DNA from: an uncultured Alphaproteobacteria bacterium
GTDB lineage: Bacteria > Pseudomonadota > Alphaproteobacteria > RF32 > CAG-239
Direction: 5' to 3'
DNA: 64,000 nucleotides
Assembly (NCBI GenBank): GCA_944393685.1
Contig: CALYAW010000002.1
Location: 250,420-314,419 of the forward strand
This document shows, in pieces, positions 61,878-64,000 of this stretch; the first letter of the stretch is position 1, and each line of letters starts with the position of its first letter. The translations under genes and the position numbers were made by a program. The notes beneath the pieces are model-generated. The model worked only from the letters and a program-made list of their open reading frames with translations. It searched no databases and was not told the origin of the DNA.

Positions 61878-62234
61878 CTATAACGCACCTTCCTTGATAA
61901 GCTGCTTGCTGTACAGCGCCGGATAATAAATGTCGACGATGAAGGTCTTAGAGCATTTGATGCTCAGACCGTTTTCAGCAATAAATACATAATTAAACCG
62001 ATCGTTGCTTTTGCGTTCAGCGGGATAAATCTTCCGGCTGACGCTTCGCAACTCTACTTGAGAGTAAAAGCGCCGCAATGCGACGTCGAGGAACAAATTT
62101 GTTCCTCTGATGACCACCCCCAATCGGTACTCCGTGCCAGTAGCGCTTGTCTCCTCGACAATACCCCAGCTAATTTTTCTGCTCTTCGGAATGCGAAAGT
62201 ATTCACGAAGAAACTTCAATGTTTCTGTCTTCAT
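61878..62234 (-). CDS. Orphan 118-aa protein
   Basis: Unrecognised soluble protein, basic and beta-rich by eye (GVVIRGTNLFLDVALRRFYS, FNYVFIAENGLSIKCSKTFI). No signal peptide, metal site or catalytic motif. ATG 62234 has an A/T leader without a Shine-Dalgarno (CAATTTAGAAATT), a sigma70-like promoter 30 bases upstream and a strong terminator downstream. Third-position G/C appears higher than in its neighbours. It is a single-gene unit between the CoA-transferase operon and another orphan. Likely one of several laterally acquired solitary genes, which is inference. Confidence 0.5.
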   Translation of the reverse strand: MKTETLKFLREYFRIPKSRKISWGIVEETSATGTEYRLGVVIRGTNLFLDVALRRFYSQVELRSVSRKIYPAERKSNDRFNYVFIAENGLSIKCSKTFIVDIYYPALYSKQLIKEGAL

Positions 62235-62264
62235 AATTTCTAAATTGTTTGTGAGTATGTTTGG

Positions 62265-62293
62265 ACTTTACACTAGTTTGGACGAAAAGTCAA
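62265..62293 (-). promoter_or_regulatory. Sigma70-like promoter of the 61878 orphan
   Basis: Minus strand: TTGACT (62293-62288) and TAAAGT (62270-62265), 17 bases apart, about 31 bases before the start codon. Confidence 0.5.
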
Positions 62294-62365
62294 CTTTTTT
62301 GTACAAACTATAATTGACAGTCTTATTTAAATAGTATATTTTTAAAATAGAAAATGGAGACAAAC

Positions 62366-63907
62366 ATGGCCACAATGAACAATGCTACTGATTTATCCAA
62401 AAGATTGGTTGTAGAAACAGCTTTTTTGGACTATTGCAGACTTTTTTCCATTACTGAAGCCGATATTGATTTGTTGTATGAAAAAATCTCCAATCTTAAT
62501 AAGCTCGAAAAAAATGAAGACTTGGATATTGTTGTTGCTTACCAATTGGATACAATTCACAATAAAGAGGAGCTCCGTTCTCGTATAAAAGAAATAAGAA
62601 ACCAGACAGCACAGAAAATTTTTGATCCTAATAAACTTCCTGAGAGCATTAGTAATGTTATCAAAGCAACGATGACAAGTGTCGGAATTTCAAAAGAAAT
62701 TGCTCAAAAGTTAACAACCGCTATTGCGGAGCACAGTCTGGACGAGCCCTTTGATAATAAAAAATCTATGGCTGACAAACTTTATGATGTTCTTCAGGAA
62801 AAACAAAAAACTCTTAAAGAAAAACTCGCGGCGGACTACGAAACCTACAAAAAATCAAAAGTTTCTAATGTTGTTATTCAGGATATTGAAAAGAGTATCT
62901 GTGAACATTTGAGCGGAATGGATCGCAAGCGTTCTCTTCGTTATACAACCTTAAATGAAGATGAGCCTTTCCGCAATAAAATTCGCGATATATATAGCAG
63001 TCCCCAAGGTATACGTCCCGCTTTTTTGAAATTATACGGCACGATGATGGAAAATGGCAAAAATCTCGCGCAAAAGACCGGTTCTGTTTCCAATTTTGAT
63101 GCGTTCTGCAAACAAATGGAACAAATGTTTGGCGAAAATGCACAAAGTGAAATAGACCGAGCACTTGGATTTACGCCTCAGACAAAAAAACTGCCCGAGC
63201 AGAAGCAAGAACGGGAGAGACTTTATGCCGCTAAATGTCAGGAAATCTATTTTAAGACCATGGCAGGTATCTTGTCTCATAAAATAGAATTTGACCGCGC
63301 TCACGGCTATTTGTACAATGATTATACAAATTACATCCAAAATATTAACACCCATTTTATCGCAGGACTGCGTAGTGGCAAAACTGATATCCGCTCTTTG
63401 GCTTTTGCTGACCCTAAAGAGGATTACAGCAAAAAACCAGAAGAAGAACAAATTGTTTCGGTTCACCACAAACTCCCTGTCGGCTCCGCACGAGACGTGT
63501 TCAGAAAACTTTTTGGCAAAAAAGATGAAAAACAAGAACTTGTCGGCGCTTCCTCCTTGGTTAACACTCTCGGCAATATGAGCCTGATTATTGGGCAAAA
63601 AACACATGCTTCTTTGGAAGCACGTGGAAACTACATTGTCACAGCTCAAGATGACAACATGATTTTTGCCTCTCGAATTGATAAAAGTCTGTTAACAGAC
63701 AATACTCTGAAAATTCCGCCATATTTGAAAGATGGAATCAAAAAATATGCTCTCAATTCAATCAAAAACGGTATGATTAAAATTGAAATGAATTTTCCGG
63801 AAGCTCAGGAAATGCAAAAAATGCGCAAAGAACTTAAAGCTCCCAGTATTGCGGCAAATATCATCGACAAATTCAAACAGTTTTGGGAAGTATCCCCGGC
63901 TAAATAA
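62366..63907 (+). CDS. Orphan 513-aa cytosolic protein with HNH-like segment
   Basis: I do not recognise this protein. ATG 62366 has GGAG six bases upstream; an ATG at 62354 lacks one. The first 330 residues are strongly helical and charged with coiled-coil-like stretches (EKQKTLKEKLAADYETYKKS). At about residues 395-445 HHKLPVGSARDVF is followed by SSLVNTLGNMSLI and KTHASLEARG, a His-His-x-x-P...N...N layout that recalls HNH nucleases, but no zinc knuckles or confident family match is visible. The end is amphipathic (NIIDKFKQFWEV). It may be an accessory or effector-like gene; that is speculation. Confidence 0.55.
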   Translation: MATMNNATDLSKRLVVETAFLDYCRLFSITEADIDLLYEKISNLNKLEKNEDLDIVVAYQLDTIHNKEELRSRIKEIRNQTAQKIFDPNKLPESISNVIKATMTSVGISKEIAQKLTTAIAEHSLDEPFDNKKSMADKLYDVLQEKQKTLKEKLAADYETYKKSKVSNVVIQDIEKSICEHLSGMDRKRSLRYTTLNEDEPFRNKIRDIYSSPQGIRPAFLKLYGTMMENGKNLAQKTGSVSNFDAFCKQMEQMFGENAQSEIDRALGFTPQTKKLPEQKQERERLYAAKCQEIYFKTMAGILSHKIEFDRAHGYLYNDYTNYIQNINTHFIAGLRSGKTDIRSLAFADPKEDYSKKPEEEQIVSVHHKLPVGSARDVFRKLFGKKDEKQELVGASSLVNTLGNMSLIIGQKTHASLEARGNYIVTAQDDNMIFASRIDKSLLTDNTLKIPPYLKDGIKKYALNSIKNGMIKIEMNFPEAQEMQKMRKELKAPSIAANIIDKFKQFWEVSPAK

Positions 63908-63934
63908 ACATCCTATGTTTCTGATAAAAAAAGT

Positions 63935-63958
63935 AACCCACCGGCTTAGCCGGTGGTT
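63935..63958. repeat. Strong hairpin near the right edge, possible IS200/IS605-type end
   Basis: CCACCGGC (63938-63945) and GCCGGTGG (63949-63956) form an eight-base stem around the loop TTA, GC-richer than the surroundings. Similar hairpins mark the ends of IS200/IS605-family elements, but they can also be terminators or dispersed palindromes. The following 40 bases (GCGGGTGTAACCC region) hold no gene, and the window ends before a transposase could be seen. Confidence 0.4.
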
Positions 63959-64000
63959 CTTCATAAGCGGGTGTAACCCTAATGGTGCCAGCAAACGCCT

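Overview
The window reads as a chromosomal stretch of an AT-rich (by eye near 38-40% GC), Gram-negative alphaproteobacterium. The strongest pointers are the rne | amiC-mrcA-prfB gene order, an RNase E with a long acidic insertion inside its S1 domain, an alphaproteobacterial-type uracil-DNA glycosylase, a MoeA-like/MobA-like fusion, an AapJ-like binding protein, and an outer-membrane biology made of OprB-type porin, MlaC and AsmA-like proteins. Unusual cysteine-rich secreted proteins and the base composition fit uncultured gut alphaproteobacteria (RF32/'Azospirillum CAG'-like genomes); that placement is inference.

Layout. 1-2196: a RimK-like ATP-grasp ligase (cut by the left edge), a 7TM inactive-transglutaminase membrane protein and a retropepsin-like lipoprotein. 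2347-9244: an orphan protein with a possible cysteine-protease triad, an OprB-type porin, a cysteine-rich repeat protein, several small orphans and a SIMPL protein. 9391-13465: four exported proteins in one operon, namely two paralogous cysteine-containing periplasmic proteins, a soluble lytic transglycosylase and a protein with a lysozyme-like motif. 13558-16304: uracil-DNA glycosylase and a TPR lipoprotein. 16320-24667: a four-hairpin intergenic element, then clpX, clpP and tig, with clpP and tig separated by a glycosyltransferase/GtrA-type cluster. 24725-27929: tRNA-Leu, a lipoprotein with three SHOCT-like segments, and prfC behind a hairpin and a two-codon minigene. 27988-33176: a zinc-ribbon membrane orphan, gltX-cysS, mlaC and an orphan amino-acid-binding protein. 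33169-43346: a long minus-strand run amiC-mrcA-prfB-hydrolase-AsmA-HAD-esterase; prfB contains a programmed +1 frameshift. 43347-49000: a structured rne leader, rne, an M48 protease and an orphan. 48856-57459: cysteine-rich surface proteins flanking mrp and hflK-hflC-degP-holC. 57566-63907: the Mo-cofactor-type fusion, a lipoprotein, atoD-atoA-exonuclease, and two orphans.

How it fits together. Most genes are housekeeping (proteolysis ClpXP/HflKC/DegP/M48, translation termination RF2 and RF3, cell-wall synthesis and turnover PBP1A/AmiC/Slt, tRNA charging). The accessory layer is dominated by secreted or surface proteins. The most novel-looking material is a family of secreted cysteine-rich proteins at three loci sharing modules, one of which carries a phage tail-collar-like domain; the exported paralog pair beside Slt; and the leader structures of prfC and rne. 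No CRISPR array, rRNA, complete insertion sequence or prophage was seen.
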